Positions 26,318-34,647 of a stretch of 64,000 nucleotides of DNA are shown piece by piece. The notes below the pieces were generated by a model. That model saw only the letters and a program-made list of their open reading frames with translations, was not told the DNA's origin and did not search any database. The first letter of the stretch is position 1. The number at the start of each line of letters is the position of its first letter. The position numbers and the translations under genes were made by a program. This DNA comes from Endozoicomonas gorgoniicola (lineage in GTDB: Bacteria; Pseudomonadota; Gammaproteobacteria; Pseudomonadales; Endozoicomonadaceae): assembly GCF_025562715.2 (NCBI RefSeq), contig NZ_JAPFCC010000001.1, positions 372,001 to 436,000 on the forward strand, read 5' to 3'.

Positions 26318-26398
26318 TTAGACGGCCAGCTTCAGCGCATTGGCTCTTTCGGCTTCAGCTTCCGGGTAATCATGGGCAAACGCATTTCGAAAAACCAC
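26318..26398 (-). pseudogene. C-terminal remnant of a HEPN-type toxin
   Basis: A 26-residue frame reading RNAFAHDYPEAEAERANALK before its stop. The RN-x3-H arrangement (R-x4-H) followed by an acidic DYPE stretch is the signature of HEPN ribonuclease/toxin proteins such as the HepT-like families. Only the last part is present; the upstream side is replaced by the 16-bp repeats and the wzc tail. Its closeness to UPF0175 suggests a decayed toxin-antitoxin patch. Confidence 0.4.
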
Positions 26399-26400
26399 TC

Positions 26401-26432
26401 AGCCACATAACTATCCAGCCACATAACTATCC
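26401..26432 (-). repeat. 16-bp tandem repeat spanning the wzc stop codon
   Basis: Two perfect units of AGCCACATAACTATCC (plus strand), followed by a partial third (AGCCGCATA) that is the coding copy. On the minus strand each unit reads TAT-GTG-GCT-GGA-TAG, which repeats the last codons and stop of wzc. A 16-bp unit is not a multiple of three. Confidence 0.85.
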
Positions 26433-28613
26433 AGCCGCATACCCCTGATAGCCATAGGGCTCATACTCGTAGCCATAAGTGCCACGATGGGGATCAACCT
26501 TATTCAGCACCACTCCCGTCAAAGGGGCTCCTGCTTTCATCAGTCGTTTAATGCTGCCAGTGATGGCCGGTGTTGGCAGTCGCCCTGCCTCTACCACAAA
26601 GATCAGTCCATCGCAGACTCTGGCAATCATCAGGCTGTCGCTGACGCTTTGCACAGGCGGGCAATCCAGAATGATATAGTCGTATTGCTCTCTCAGCGAT
26701 TCAATCAATGATGCAAAGGCTTCACTGGAGAGTAGCTCTTGAGGGTTTGGAGGAATAATGCCTGTAGGCAGAACATCCAACCCTTGCCAGGAGTGAATGC
26801 ATTGCTCAACTTTATCAAATCCAGCCAGAATGTGCGCCAGTCCAACGGCTTTCTCTTTGAGGTTGAACTGTTTTGCCACTATCGGGCGGCGCAGGTCCGC
26901 ATCAATTAGTAAGGTTTTACCCATGGTTGCAAAAGCCAGTGCCGTATTAATGGCTGAGGAAGATTTACCTTCGCCCTGTTGTGTTGACGTGACGGCAAAA
27001 ACTTTATGGGCCTGATCCAGTGCTGTCAGGCTTAAGCCTGTGCGAATGGTTCGAACCGCTTCACCGAACCCGTGCTCATCTTTATCAAGAAAGAGTTTAT
27101 GCACAGAGTCTTTCTTGGCTTTGTCGCTGATAACCGGCAGGATGCCCAGTACCGGCAAGTTCAGTTTTTCTTCTACATCTTTACTGGTGCGTATGGTGTT
27201 GTTCAGCATTTCTTTCAGGAATACACAGCCTGCCGCAAACAGCAAAGCCGCAATGCCTGCTACCGCAATAATCAATTTTTTGTTTGGCGCAATCGGGGAG
27301 CGAGGTGCGTTGGCTTCTTCAACCACACGGGCATTAGCTGTTTGCAGATCAGCTGTGGCACTGGTTTCACTGATACGTTTAAAGAAAGCGTCGTATAAGT
27401 CACGTTTGGTCTGAACGTTTCGCTCCAGCTCGTTCAGGCGATGCTGTTTACGATTCATAGCCTGAACACGCTCTCGCGCGCTATCAACAGTGTTACGCAA
27501 CGCTTCTTCATTGGCGCGGGCTACTTCATATTCTCTCTCAACGCCACGCACTGTTTTTTCAATTTGCTGACGAATAATATCCTGAATGCTGTTCAGTTCA
27601 CTTTGGGCTGCGATCATTCGCGGATGGCGCGGACCATAGCGGCGTGAAAGTTCCTGAGCCTGTCTTTCAATACGGGCTTCATCTTCTTTCAACCGCTGAA
27701 TCAGCGGGTGTGCCAGAACGGCAGGCAGAGTGCTGTATTCTTCAATACTTCCTGCGCCGGTATTCTGGATCTGCTGATAGATAGTGCCCGTGGTCGCAAG
27801 TTTGCTGCGCTCCTGCGCCAGAGACTGGGTCAGTGCAGTCAGCTCACTGTTAGCGAGTGCCAGTTCGCTTTCCAGGTCGATCAGGCTTTCTTTTTCACGA
27901 TAGGTTTGCAGGCTGGTAATAGCTTCTTCAAGCTCGTCGGAAAGATCAATCAGTCTTACTTCCATCCAGTCAGTAGCATTGGTGGTAAGAGCCAGTTTTG
28001 ATTCAAGCCAGGTTTCGATATAAGCGCGGGAAATAGCATTGGCTGCATCGGCGGCCATTTGAGGGTTTTCTGAATCAAAGCGGATGTTAACGATTTGAGT
28101 TCTGCGAACCGGGTCAATGGTGACATTGCGGCTAAAGGCTCCGATAACCCCTTCCAGCTGTCGTGCTTTTTGTTCAGCCTCGCTCAGTTCCGGAGATTCG
28201 ATACTGAACCAGTTACGCCAGTTCAACCACTCCCTGAAAGGAGATGGCTCACGCAATGCGGCATTAAACTCAGGATTTTCAATCAGGTTTAGCTTTTTTA
28301 CGGCTTTTTCCATGACAGGCCGTGATTTTAATACTTCATGCTGAGTATTCAGATAAGCATCATTGCCTTCAAAAGCATAAACATCCTCAATAGACATCAC
28401 TTTGGCTTGTTCCTGCTCTATTTGCAGTCGCGCTGAAGCCTGATAGGTGGGAGAGATTGAGAAAGTCACCAGTGCAGCAAGGATAACAACCGATGCCGTA
28501 AAGCTGGTTATTTGCCAACGATACAGTTTCAGGATGCCAACAATTTCGCGGATTGAAATGATTTTTTCATCCGCAGGTCTGAGCCTGTTTTGGTAGGGGT
28601 TTTGTGTAGTCAT
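26427..28613 (-). CDS. wzc: Polysaccharide co-polymerase and BY-type tyrosine kinase
   Basis: A 728-residue inner-membrane protein controlling chain length and export. A Wzz domain with TM1 (about residues 35-52) and TM2 (about 445-465) frames a long periplasmic coiled coil. The cytoplasmic kinase has the modified Walker A QQGEGKSSSAINTA (about 543-556), Walker A' LLIDADLRRP and Walker B YIILDCPP. The C-terminus is a tyrosine cluster, YGYEYEPYGYQGYAAG, the autophosphorylation tail. It pairs with the Wza-like gene upstream in the operon and the CpsB phosphatase at the far end. A 16-bp repeat duplicates its last codons just downstream. Confidence 0.95.
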   Translation of the reverse strand: MTTQNPYQNRLRPADEKIISIREIVGILKLYRWQITSFTASVVILAALVTFSISPTYQASARLQIEQEQAKVMSIEDVYAFEGNDAYLNTQHEVLKSRPVMEKAVKKLNLIENPEFNAALREPSPFREWLNWRNWFSIESPELSEAEQKARQLEGVIGAFSRNVTIDPVRRTQIVNIRFDSENPQMAADAANAISRAYIETWLESKLALTTNATDWMEVRLIDLSDELEEAITSLQTYREKESLIDLESELALANSELTALTQSLAQERSKLATTGTIYQQIQNTGAGSIEEYSTLPAVLAHPLIQRLKEDEARIERQAQELSRRYGPRHPRMIAAQSELNSIQDIIRQQIEKTVRGVEREYEVARANEEALRNTVDSARERVQAMNRKQHRLNELERNVQTKRDLYDAFFKRISETSATADLQTANARVVEEANAPRSPIAPNKKLIIAVAGIAALLFAAGCVFLKEMLNNTIRTSKDVEEKLNLPVLGILPVISDKAKKDSVHKLFLDKDEHGFGEAVRTIRTGLSLTALDQAHKVFAVTSTQQGEGKSSSAINTALAFATMGKTLLIDADLRRPIVAKQFNLKEKAVGLAHILAGFDKVEQCIHSWQGLDVLPTGIIPPNPQELLSSEAFASLIESLREQYDYIILDCPPVQSVSDSLMIARVCDGLIFVVEAGRLPTPAITGSIKRLMKAGAPLTGVVLNKVDPHRGTYGYEYEPYGYQGYAAG

Positions 28614-28690
28614 ATATATTTTGGAACCACAGAAGACACAAAGCTTTTCTTTGTGTTTTTGGACATTCTTATGAAGGTGTGGTTAAAAAA

Positions 28691-29275
28691 TCAGAAGAAA
28701 CTTTCTTTAACGTTAACGATGTCACCGGGCAGAATTCTTTCTCTGAGGCGAAAGCTTTGTGTTGTCGGGTTTCCGTCAAGGTCTTCCCGAATCACTTCGA
28801 CTTCTTGTTTGGAAGCTCTTTCGGTGAAACCTCCGGCAAGGGCTATGGCTTTTTCAAGCGTAAGACCGGGCTCAAAAGAGAAACCACCCGGTTGGCGCAC
28901 CTGACCATGCACAAAGAATTTCCGGTATTCGATGATGCGAACCGTAACATTGGGCTCTACCAGAAAATCCCCTCGCAGCTCATTTTCTACATGATTTTGC
29001 AATGATCCTACTGTCATACCGCTGACTTTTATTTCGCCAAGAAAAGGCAGGGAGATGGTGCCAGCATCGGTCAGGCGAGCTTCTTCAAGGCTCATATCTT
29101 CTTCACCAAAAACGGTGACGCTGATCCTGTCTCCTACACTCAGGCGATAGGTCGACATGCTCATCATCTGACTGGTATCAGAATTGTTGGCAATACTGTG
29201 CTGACTCAGTAGTACCAGACAAATAAAAAGAGGGATAGCCAGCAGTCGTTTTAGCATTCTCAGACACCTGTTCAT
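28691..29275 (-). CDS. Wza-like polysaccharide export protein
   Basis: About 194 residues with a signal peptide (LLAIPLFICLVLLSQHSIA), a Poly_export domain (YRLSVGDRISVTVFGEEDMS, then TDAGTISLPFLGEI) and an SLBB domain (FFVHGQVRQPGGFSFEPG, LAGGFTERAS). It forms the periplasmic part of the export channel. It lacks a lipobox cysteine and the long C-terminus of E. coli Wza, so the outer-membrane pore is probably supplied by the barrel protein upstream (29401-30591). I choose ATG 29275 (MNRCLRMLKR); 29257 is another possibility, and the frame is open to 29326. Confidence 0.88.
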   Translation of the reverse strand: MNRCLRMLKRLLAIPLFICLVLLSQHSIANNSDTSQMMSMSTYRLSVGDRISVTVFGEEDMSLEEARLTDAGTISLPFLGEIKVSGMTVGSLQNHVENELRGDFLVEPNVTVRIIEYRKFFVHGQVRQPGGFSFEPGLTLEKAIALAGGFTERASKQEVEVIREDLDGNPTTQSFRLRERILPGDIVNVKESFF

Positions 29276-29400
29276 TGGTAAAAGTGTGGTTGTGATTTTT
29301 GAAGTGATACCCGGTTGATGCATCAATTCTATTGAAATGATCTATCTGGTGTGGAAAGGCTTCTCAGCATGTCTGTCGTGAAACAAATTCGCACTTTAAT

Positions 29401-30591
29401 TTAAAGAGAAAAGTGCCCACTCAGCATAAATGTATTACGTCTGTAATTATCTTCGAAGGTTCCGGCTTGAATGGCCCGTTCACGACGTTTGTTGTATTTC
29501 CAGTCGAATGCCAGTGTGAACCAGCGCTGGATTTTCCAGTCCAGCCCTATATTAAAGGTATTCACTTTACGCTCTTTTAACGCAGTACCGGCAAAGTTCA
29601 TGGTCTCTTCATCAACATAACGCCACCCTAAACGGGAGGTTATCTTGCCAGTCCAGTCGTGACGCCAGGATACATCGATTGTGTTGCCTTTGGTGAAGTC
29701 GGAGGTTTCCGGGTTATCGGATTCCAGACCGTAGTCACGCCCCGCCGACAACTGAATTAAGGAATAACTAAGGGGCTGATAGCTCAGGCCAAGCTCCCAA
29801 CCGGTATAACCTTCAGTGCTGGTACCAGAAGCTTTGGTTTTCCGATAACGGCGGCCTGCTTTGAGAAAGCCTGTGGTTTTAGCGCTGGTATCCATGCTTA
29901 AACCCAGCAGGTAGTTGGTTATGTCATATCCGGCATTACTGATATCGACGTAATCCAGCCCTCGTCTGGACACTTCAAATAATGCTCTGGTATTTGGCAT
30001 AACGCGGTAATAAAAAGTGGAACCATAGCGAACAATTGAACGGTCATTGAAACCGGTATCCCGATAGCCCCGGTTATCATAGCTGGCAAATACATCAATA
30101 TGCGCAGCCTGTCGTGAGCCAAAACCGTAAGTGCCACCGATTTTTCTCTGTTCATACCTGGGCAGTGCTCCGGTTGAACCCACCTCGGAACCTTCATCAT
30201 AGTAGCTGCCCCATCCACCATCCATATCCAGTCGGTGACGGCTGGTGAATTCATGATGAATGGTGCCATTGATGCCAACGTCGGTTGAATCAGCTGCATG
30301 GGCACGGGTATAAGTTCGGTTTACGGCTTCAAATTGCAGTGCATATTCATTCAAGCCAGAGATTGCTCGAAAATCGACCGTTGGTTTCACAACCATGACG
30401 GGGGTACTGATGCTTCGACTGTCTCTGTAGAAGTTGTCATCGTATTTCAGACCAGTCATTAACTGCGGAGTGACTTCCACAACTCCCAGATTGAAATAGG
30501 CAGGGTCTCTTGCAGCATGCGCTGCTTCCCCATAACTCAAACCACAAGCCACGACGATTGCCGACAGGCTTGTGCAAACAACATTCTTCAC
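29401..30591 (-). CDS. Outer-membrane beta-barrel protein of the polysaccharide export system (BBP2-like)
   Basis: A 396-residue protein with a signal peptide ending near AAHA-ARDP, then FNLGVVEVTPQLMTGLKYDDN, typical of the exopolysaccharide-associated barrel family (PF10082-like). The rest alternates polar and aromatic residues in about 16 strands and ends in MLSGHFSL, an outer-membrane sorting signal. It likely provides the exit pore for the polymer together with the short Wza-like protein. It is the second gene of the operon. Confidence 0.82.
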   Translation of the reverse strand: MKNVVCTSLSAIVVACGLSYGEAAHAARDPAYFNLGVVEVTPQLMTGLKYDDNFYRDSRSISTPVMVVKPTVDFRAISGLNEYALQFEAVNRTYTRAHAADSTDVGINGTIHHEFTSRHRLDMDGGWGSYYDEGSEVGSTGALPRYEQRKIGGTYGFGSRQAAHIDVFASYDNRGYRDTGFNDRSIVRYGSTFYYRVMPNTRALFEVSRRGLDYVDISNAGYDITNYLLGLSMDTSAKTTGFLKAGRRYRKTKASGTSTEGYTGWELGLSYQPLSYSLIQLSAGRDYGLESDNPETSDFTKGNTIDVSWRHDWTGKITSRLGWRYVDEETMNFAGTALKERKVNTFNIGLDWKIQRWFTLAFDWKYNKRRERAIQAGTFEDNYRRNTFMLSGHFSL

Positions 30592-30643
30592 TGGTTCGCC
30601 CTTGATGTTTTGTAAATTCTAATCTGCTACCAGACAAATAAGA

Positions 30644-31228
30644 TTATGTTGGACTGATGCCTATTGGTTTATCGTTAGCTCCCGGATTAAACGCTGGAGG
30701 CGGTGGAACTGTGGGGGCAGCAGCTTCTTCAATTTCAGCAATTTCGTCTTCAGTGGTTTCATCGACTTCTTCAAGCTCAGCCACAACCTCTTCATCAGTT
30801 GTTTGTGGAATACCATAAACGGCGTAAAGGATGTCTATGCGTGTAGAAAGGTCATCAATAGAATCCAGCACAGCGCCCAGTATCTGATATTTTTGTTCTG
30901 GAAGAGCCTCAACAGCAGCGACCACTATATCAATTACCCGCTCTGGTCGCGCATTAATAGCGGCAAGAACAGTCTCTATTGCTGCAGCATTATTGTTACT
31001 TACAACAAATGCAACATAAGAGCTTGTGCATTCAGGCCTGAGTTCAATTGATTTTAGCAACCCATCAATGACACTTTGCCCCTGCTCTTGTGACTGAGTA
31101 ATAAGCTCTGATGAACAAGATTTATTATACTCTTCGGTCAATTCTTCTGCAGAAACTGAGCCAGATATAGTGTGAGGATTCAACAAAAGCATCAATGCTG
31201 TAGTACTTAGTATTTTATAAGCCTTCAT
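30644..31228 (-). CDS. Secreted acidic hypothetical protein, first gene of the polysaccharide operon
   Basis: A 194-residue protein with a signal peptide (about residues 1-27, ending SVSA). Two repeat-like helical segments (AIETVLAAINARPERVIDIV, then AVEALPEQKYQILGAVLDSI) are followed by an acidic stretch (VVAELEEVDETTEDEIAE) and a proline tail (TVPPPPAFNP). I recognise no family. It lies first after the JUMPstart/ops leader and just before the barrel gene, so a role in export or surface assembly is plausible. It resembles helical-repeat proteins occasionally found at the head of EPS loci. Confidence 0.72.
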   Translation of the reverse strand: MKAYKILSTTALMLLLNPHTISGSVSAEELTEEYNKSCSSELITQSQEQGQSVIDGLLKSIELRPECTSSYVAFVVSNNNAAAIETVLAAINARPERVIDIVVAAVEALPEQKYQILGAVLDSIDDLSTRIDILYAVYGIPQTTDEEVVAELEEVDETTEDEIAEIEEAAAPTVPPPPAFNPGANDKPIGISPT

Positions 31229-31302
31229 AGATGCACTCCCTTTGTTTTTTTAATCAAGTTTTAACGGATCATACAAAAGTTTTGAAAAATATTGAACAGG
31301 CA

Positions 31303-31314
31303 CGCTACCGCCCT
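31303..31314 (-). promoter_or_regulatory. ops element (JUMPstart) for RfaH recruitment
   Basis: The minus strand reads GGCGGTAGCGTG, the exact ops core, about 75 bases before the first gene of the operon. Upstream bases TCTGGCTATTTTGGTAACTA and CCAAAGG fit the wider JUMPstart pattern. ops pauses RNA polymerase and loads RfaH, which suppresses termination over long polysaccharide operons. The rfaH gene is not in this window. Confidence 0.88.
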
Positions 31315-31406
31315 TTGGTTTACACTAGTTACCAAAATAGCCAGAACAATAAACGACACACAGCCACGTCAGATAGCTGGCCCGATTTTAATTACAGGGA
31401 TGTAAA

Positions 31407-31420
31407 TTGATCTAAATCAA
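31407..31420. promoter_or_regulatory. FNR/Anr-type binding box
   Basis: TTGATCTAAATCAA is a perfect match to TTGAT-N4-ATCAA. It lies about 93 bases upstream of ops. A TAAAAT (31385-31390, minus strand) about 25 bases downstream could be the -10 of the polysaccharide promoter, which would place the box near -36, close to but not exactly a class II position. Oxygen-responsive control of the locus is an inference. Confidence 0.55.
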
Positions 31421-31936
31421 AAAATAAAACTTTTCACCGAAAAGCAGCAGTGCAGTATTCTCACTGTTTAAAAAAACATCATTGAAATCGATGTCAGAGT
31501 AAAAGAGATGATTTAATGAGCGTATATTTACTCTTAGCAGTGTTTTATTCAGCCAATCTTTTCGTTCCCGGCACTCGTCTGCTCGTTTTCTGGTCAATGA
31601 ATAAAAGAACATTGCCATGCCTGTTCTGAAAACATGTCTTTATGCTGAATCTTAAAACTAGCGTAATAGCGCTGCTTTCAGTCGCCCAATCCTAACTCAA
31701 ATAAAATTACTTTCCGAATTATTTGTTTTTATCCGTCTATAACCAATAGTTTTGTTTCAGGTTATACCTATATCACTAAACGACATGGAGATGATATTTT
31801 GTTATATGTCATTGGGTACTTAAATCACTCTGAGTTATATTGCTAAAACTTAGAGTTAACTTAATTTGTTTAAGAAATACTCAAAAAAGATACAAATTCA
31901 TTATTACTGATTATTTTTTCATTATCGCAGGGACTT

Positions 31937-32857
31937 ATGAATACACAGGCAAATTTAAATCTTCTGCGTGTTTTTTATAGCTTGTTGAATACCAAAAGTA
32001 CCGTTAGTACAGCCAAAGCATTGAACGTTACGCAACCTGCAGTAAGCAAACAGTTAAATCAGCTGAGGGAGTTGTTACAAGACCCACTGATTTTCCGCTA
32101 TGGAAGTAGTAATGGACTTACGCCAAAGGCAGAAAGCCTCCGGGGGTTGGTTTCTGAAACCGTTGGAAATTTAAATACTCTTTTTGAGGGCCACTCTTTC
32201 GATTTGTTGTCCAGTGATATTCATCTGAATATAGCAACCAACAGTGCAATCATTCGTGGCTGGTTAGCAGGCATTATTGGTTCGCTGCATCAGGAAGCCC
32301 CCAATCTTTCTGTCAACTTCGTACCTATAAGCGAACATGTAGAGAAAGGATTTAATAAAGGATTGATTGACTTATACATAGGTCCTTTACCCATAAAGGC
32401 TGATATTCCTCTTGAGATTATGGAAGTTATCACACAGCCTGTACGTTGTTTTATGCCGAAAAAACATCCACTTGCCCTTTCTACCGATCCTGGTGAAACT
32501 TTGTCCGTTGATGATTTAAAAAAATATGCATTCACTAATGATCGCGCCGGTTTTTCTAATACTGACGAATGCGGCAAATACTTTAAACAGCTAGGCGTGA
32601 CTCCAAAAGAAGCATTCTCGTTAATGGAAGGCGGTTCCGCACTAACCACTATAAAAAGTACCAGCACATTGCTGATCGGCGCTTACGAACTGTCACCTGA
32701 ATTCCACCGTGATAATGAGCTCACATCCAGAGCCCTTCCCGGAAATGTACCTCTGCTGAAGGTGGGACTGGTTTGGCCAAAATACAAGAATGCCTGCTCC
32801 AAACACAGTTGGTTTAGAAAGCGTTTTATCGAATTGTGGAATAGAAATTATTCATAG
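31937..32857 (+). CDS. LysR-family transcriptional regulator
   Basis: A 306-residue regulator. The N-terminal winged helix-turn-helix has NLLRVFYSLLNTKSTVSTAK and NVTQPAVSKQLNQLRELLQD (about residues 8-57). The C-terminal co-inducer domain follows, with FMPKKHPLA near residue 172 and IKSTSTLLIGAY near 245. It is divergent from the polysaccharide operon across a 700-bp region, so it may or may not control it. An AGGGACTT precedes the ATG. The effector is unknown. Confidence 0.9.
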   Translation: MNTQANLNLLRVFYSLLNTKSTVSTAKALNVTQPAVSKQLNQLRELLQDPLIFRYGSSNGLTPKAESLRGLVSETVGNLNTLFEGHSFDLLSSDIHLNIATNSAIIRGWLAGIIGSLHQEAPNLSVNFVPISEHVEKGFNKGLIDLYIGPLPIKADIPLEIMEVITQPVRCFMPKKHPLALSTDPGETLSVDDLKKYAFTNDRAGFSNTDECGKYFKQLGVTPKEAFSLMEGGSALTTIKSTSTLLIGAYELSPEFHRDNELTSRALPGNVPLLKVGLVWPKYKNACSKHSWFRKRFIELWNRNYS

Positions 32858-32916
32858 CGACAACATTTAGCATTTTGTGCTTATAGCTGCCTGGGTACTC
32901 TGCACTGTGTAAGCCG

Positions 32917-32969
32917 CTAAGCCAGTAAAGCTATTTTGCAAAGAGTTTTACCGGCTTAGAGAGGTTTTT
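32917..32969 (+). terminator. Rho-independent terminator after lysR
   Basis: Inverted arms CTAAGCCAGTAAA and TTTTACCGGCTTAG (32917-32959) are followed after AGAGG by a run of T. It lies between lysR and the convergent dapD gene. Confidence 0.7.
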
Positions 32970-33010
32970 GCGGCACCCTCGATTGGGCGAAGATATACGA
33001 TTACGGCCTC

Positions 33011-34054
33011 TTAGTTATGAGCGTGCAACTCATCATTCAGGGCAAAAGCCGTCTTTTTGGTCAGGCATTCAATGGCGCCTGTCTGGGAGTTTCGCCAGAA
33101 CAGCAGGTTGGACTGGCCTGACAGGGTTGAAGCCTTAACGGTTTCAACCGGATTGCGTTCGTTATCCAGCAGGGTGACTTTTGAACCAGCGGTGAGGTAC
33201 AGGCCTGCTTCTATGGTGCAGTGATCTCCCAGTGGGATGTTGACACCCGCTTCAGCACCAATCAGGCAGTTTCTGCCAATGGAAACGACGATATCGTTAC
33301 CGCCAGACAGGGTGCCCATGGTGCTGCAACCACCACCCAGATCGGAACCTTCGCCCACCCAGATACCCGCCGAAATACGACCTTCCACCATACTCTTGCC
33401 TTCAGTACCGGCATTGAAGTTAATAAAGCCTTCATGCATCACTGTAGTGCCTTCACCGACATAAGCGCCCAGACGTACTCTGGCCGTGTGGGCGATGCGC
33501 ACGCCTGTCGGAACAACGTAGTCGGTCATTTTCGGGAATTTGTCGACGGAATTGACACTTAGGTAACGACCTTCAGCACGGGCTTTTAGTTGGCGCTCCT
33601 GCAATTCAGCCAGGTCGATTGCGCCTTCGCTGGTCCAGGCTACATTAGGCAGCAAAGGGAAAATTCCTTGCAGATTAACACCGTGTGGTTTGACCATTCG
33701 GTGAGAGAGCAGATGCAGTTTCAGATAGGCTTCGGGAGTACTGGTCAGGGCGCTGTCGGTTTCAAGGAAGGTAATAACCCGTGGGCGGTCGCTTTCTTCC
33801 AGGCTCAGCATAATGCTGGCCAGTTCCTGCTCACCCAGGTTTTCAAACAGTTCTTCCAGGGCGTGGCAGGTTTCGCTATCCAGTTCAGCGTAAGTGTTGC
33901 CGCCTTCGTACCGGATCAGGTTCTGAATGGCTTCAACCAGCTTTGCTTCCGGATGTATCAGCGGTTTCGGATAATACACTTCCAGCCATTCGTCTTTGTT
34001 GTTTTTAGTGCCAATGCCAATGGCGAGGCTGAACAGAGAGTTGGTTGTACTCAT
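33011..34054 (-). CDS. dapD: Tetrahydrodipicolinate N-succinyltransferase (long form)
   Basis: A 347-residue hexapeptide enzyme of the lysine/diaminopimelate pathway: transfers succinyl from succinyl-CoA to tetrahydrodipicolinate. The long N-terminal domain (residues 1-175) is typical of the Pseudomonas-type form. Left-handed beta-helix repeats follow: VRIAHTARVRLGAYVGEGTT, EGRISAGIWVGEGSDLGGG, NCLIGAEAGVNIPLGDHC. It lies 35 bp downstream of an ArsC/YffB-like gene on the same strand, a common pairing in gammaproteobacterial dap operons. Confidence 0.95.
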   Translation of the reverse strand: MSTTNSLFSLAIGIGTKNNKDEWLEVYYPKPLIHPEAKLVEAIQNLIRYEGGNTYAELDSETCHALEELFENLGEQELASIMLSLEESDRPRVITFLETDSALTSTPEAYLKLHLLSHRMVKPHGVNLQGIFPLLPNVAWTSEGAIDLAELQERQLKARAEGRYLSVNSVDKFPKMTDYVVPTGVRIAHTARVRLGAYVGEGTTVMHEGFINFNAGTEGKSMVEGRISAGIWVGEGSDLGGGCSTMGTLSGGNDIVVSIGRNCLIGAEAGVNIPLGDHCTIEAGLYLTAGSKVTLLDNERNPVETVKASTLSGQSNLLFWRNSQTGAIECLTKKTAFALNDELHAHN

Positions 34055-34089
34055 TGAATGTGCTGCCTTATTGCAATTTTTCAGTTGAA

Positions 34090-34488
34090 TTAGGTAATGG
34101 GGGCAAAAATCTGTTTATAAAGGTCTGGCTTGAATCCCAGGTGTTTTTCTGTGCCGGTATCCAGCAGTGGACGCTTGATCATGGCAGGGTACTCCACCAT
34201 CAGAGTCAGGGCGCGATCTTTATTAATGCTCTGTTTTTGCGCTTCCGGAAGGTTCCGCCAGGTGGTGCCGCGCTTGTTCAGCAGTTGTTCCCAGTCCAAC
34301 TCTTCAGTCCACCCCTGTAGCTGCTGAAGGGTTAACCCATCTTTGCGGTAATCGTGGAAATGGTATTTGACATCATTGTCATCAAGCCAGCGGCGAGCTT
34401 TTTTTATGGTGTCACAATTCTTTATGCCATAAAGAGTTATGCCATTAAGAGTTATGCCATTAAGAGTGCTGTCGTAAAGAATGGTCAT
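34090..34488 (-). CDS. ArsC/YffB (Spx-like) family protein with a repeat-expanded N-terminus
   Basis: A 132-residue thioredoxin-fold protein. The conserved core begins TLYGIKNCDTIKKARRWLDD, with one cysteine, and includes KRGTTWRNLPE and YPAMIKRPLLDTG, typical of YffB/Spx/ArsC reductase-like proteins. The N-terminus carries an extra TLNGITLNGI before TLYGI, from a 15-bp tandem repeat; canonical relatives start almost directly at the last unit. An AGGAAA ribosome site seven bases before ATG 34488 supports the longer start. Adjacent to dapD. The exact biochemical role of YffB-type proteins is not settled. Confidence 0.85.
   Translation of the reverse strand: MTILYDSTLNGITLNGITLYGIKNCDTIKKARRWLDDNDVKYHFHDYRKDGLTLQQLQGWTEELDWEQLLNKRGTTWRNLPEAQKQSINKDRALTLMVEYPAMIKRPLLDTGTEKHLGFKPDLYKQIFAPIT
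34423..34467 (-). repeat. Three 15-bp tandem units within the ArsC-like gene
   Basis: Plus-strand units TATGCCATAAAGAGT, TATGCCATTAAGAGT and TATGCCATTAAGAGT. The in-frame translation on the minus strand is repeated T-L-N/Y-G-I. The unit length keeps frame, so copy-number change would alter only the N-terminal length. Confidence 0.9.
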
Positions 34489-34647
34489 AGTGTTTCCTGA
34501 TGTACCCTGAAGCCCTTGCCGCGCTTACTATGCCTTAAATACCGATACGCCTCAAATACCAGCCTGTTGCAAGGACTTCACAGCCTGCGGCCATGTGCCG
34601 ACAGAATAAGGATGACTATTCATTGATTTATTGAGGCTGGCTGCATT

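Larger units (their letters stand above)
31229..31936. other. 708-bp divergent intergenic region (operon leader and lysR promoter side)
   Basis: Between the polysaccharide operon (leftward) and the lysR gene (rightward). It holds the JUMPstart/ops element and an FNR-type box, described separately. A 68-codon minus frame at 31412-31618 has no family match and I do not call it. The part next to lysR (31720-31930) is very AT-rich and likely contains its promoter. Confidence 0.6.

Noticed and set aside
31412..31618. 68-codon minus frame in the operon leader region
   Set aside because: No family, atypical composition, and it lies over likely promoter and FNR-box sequence.
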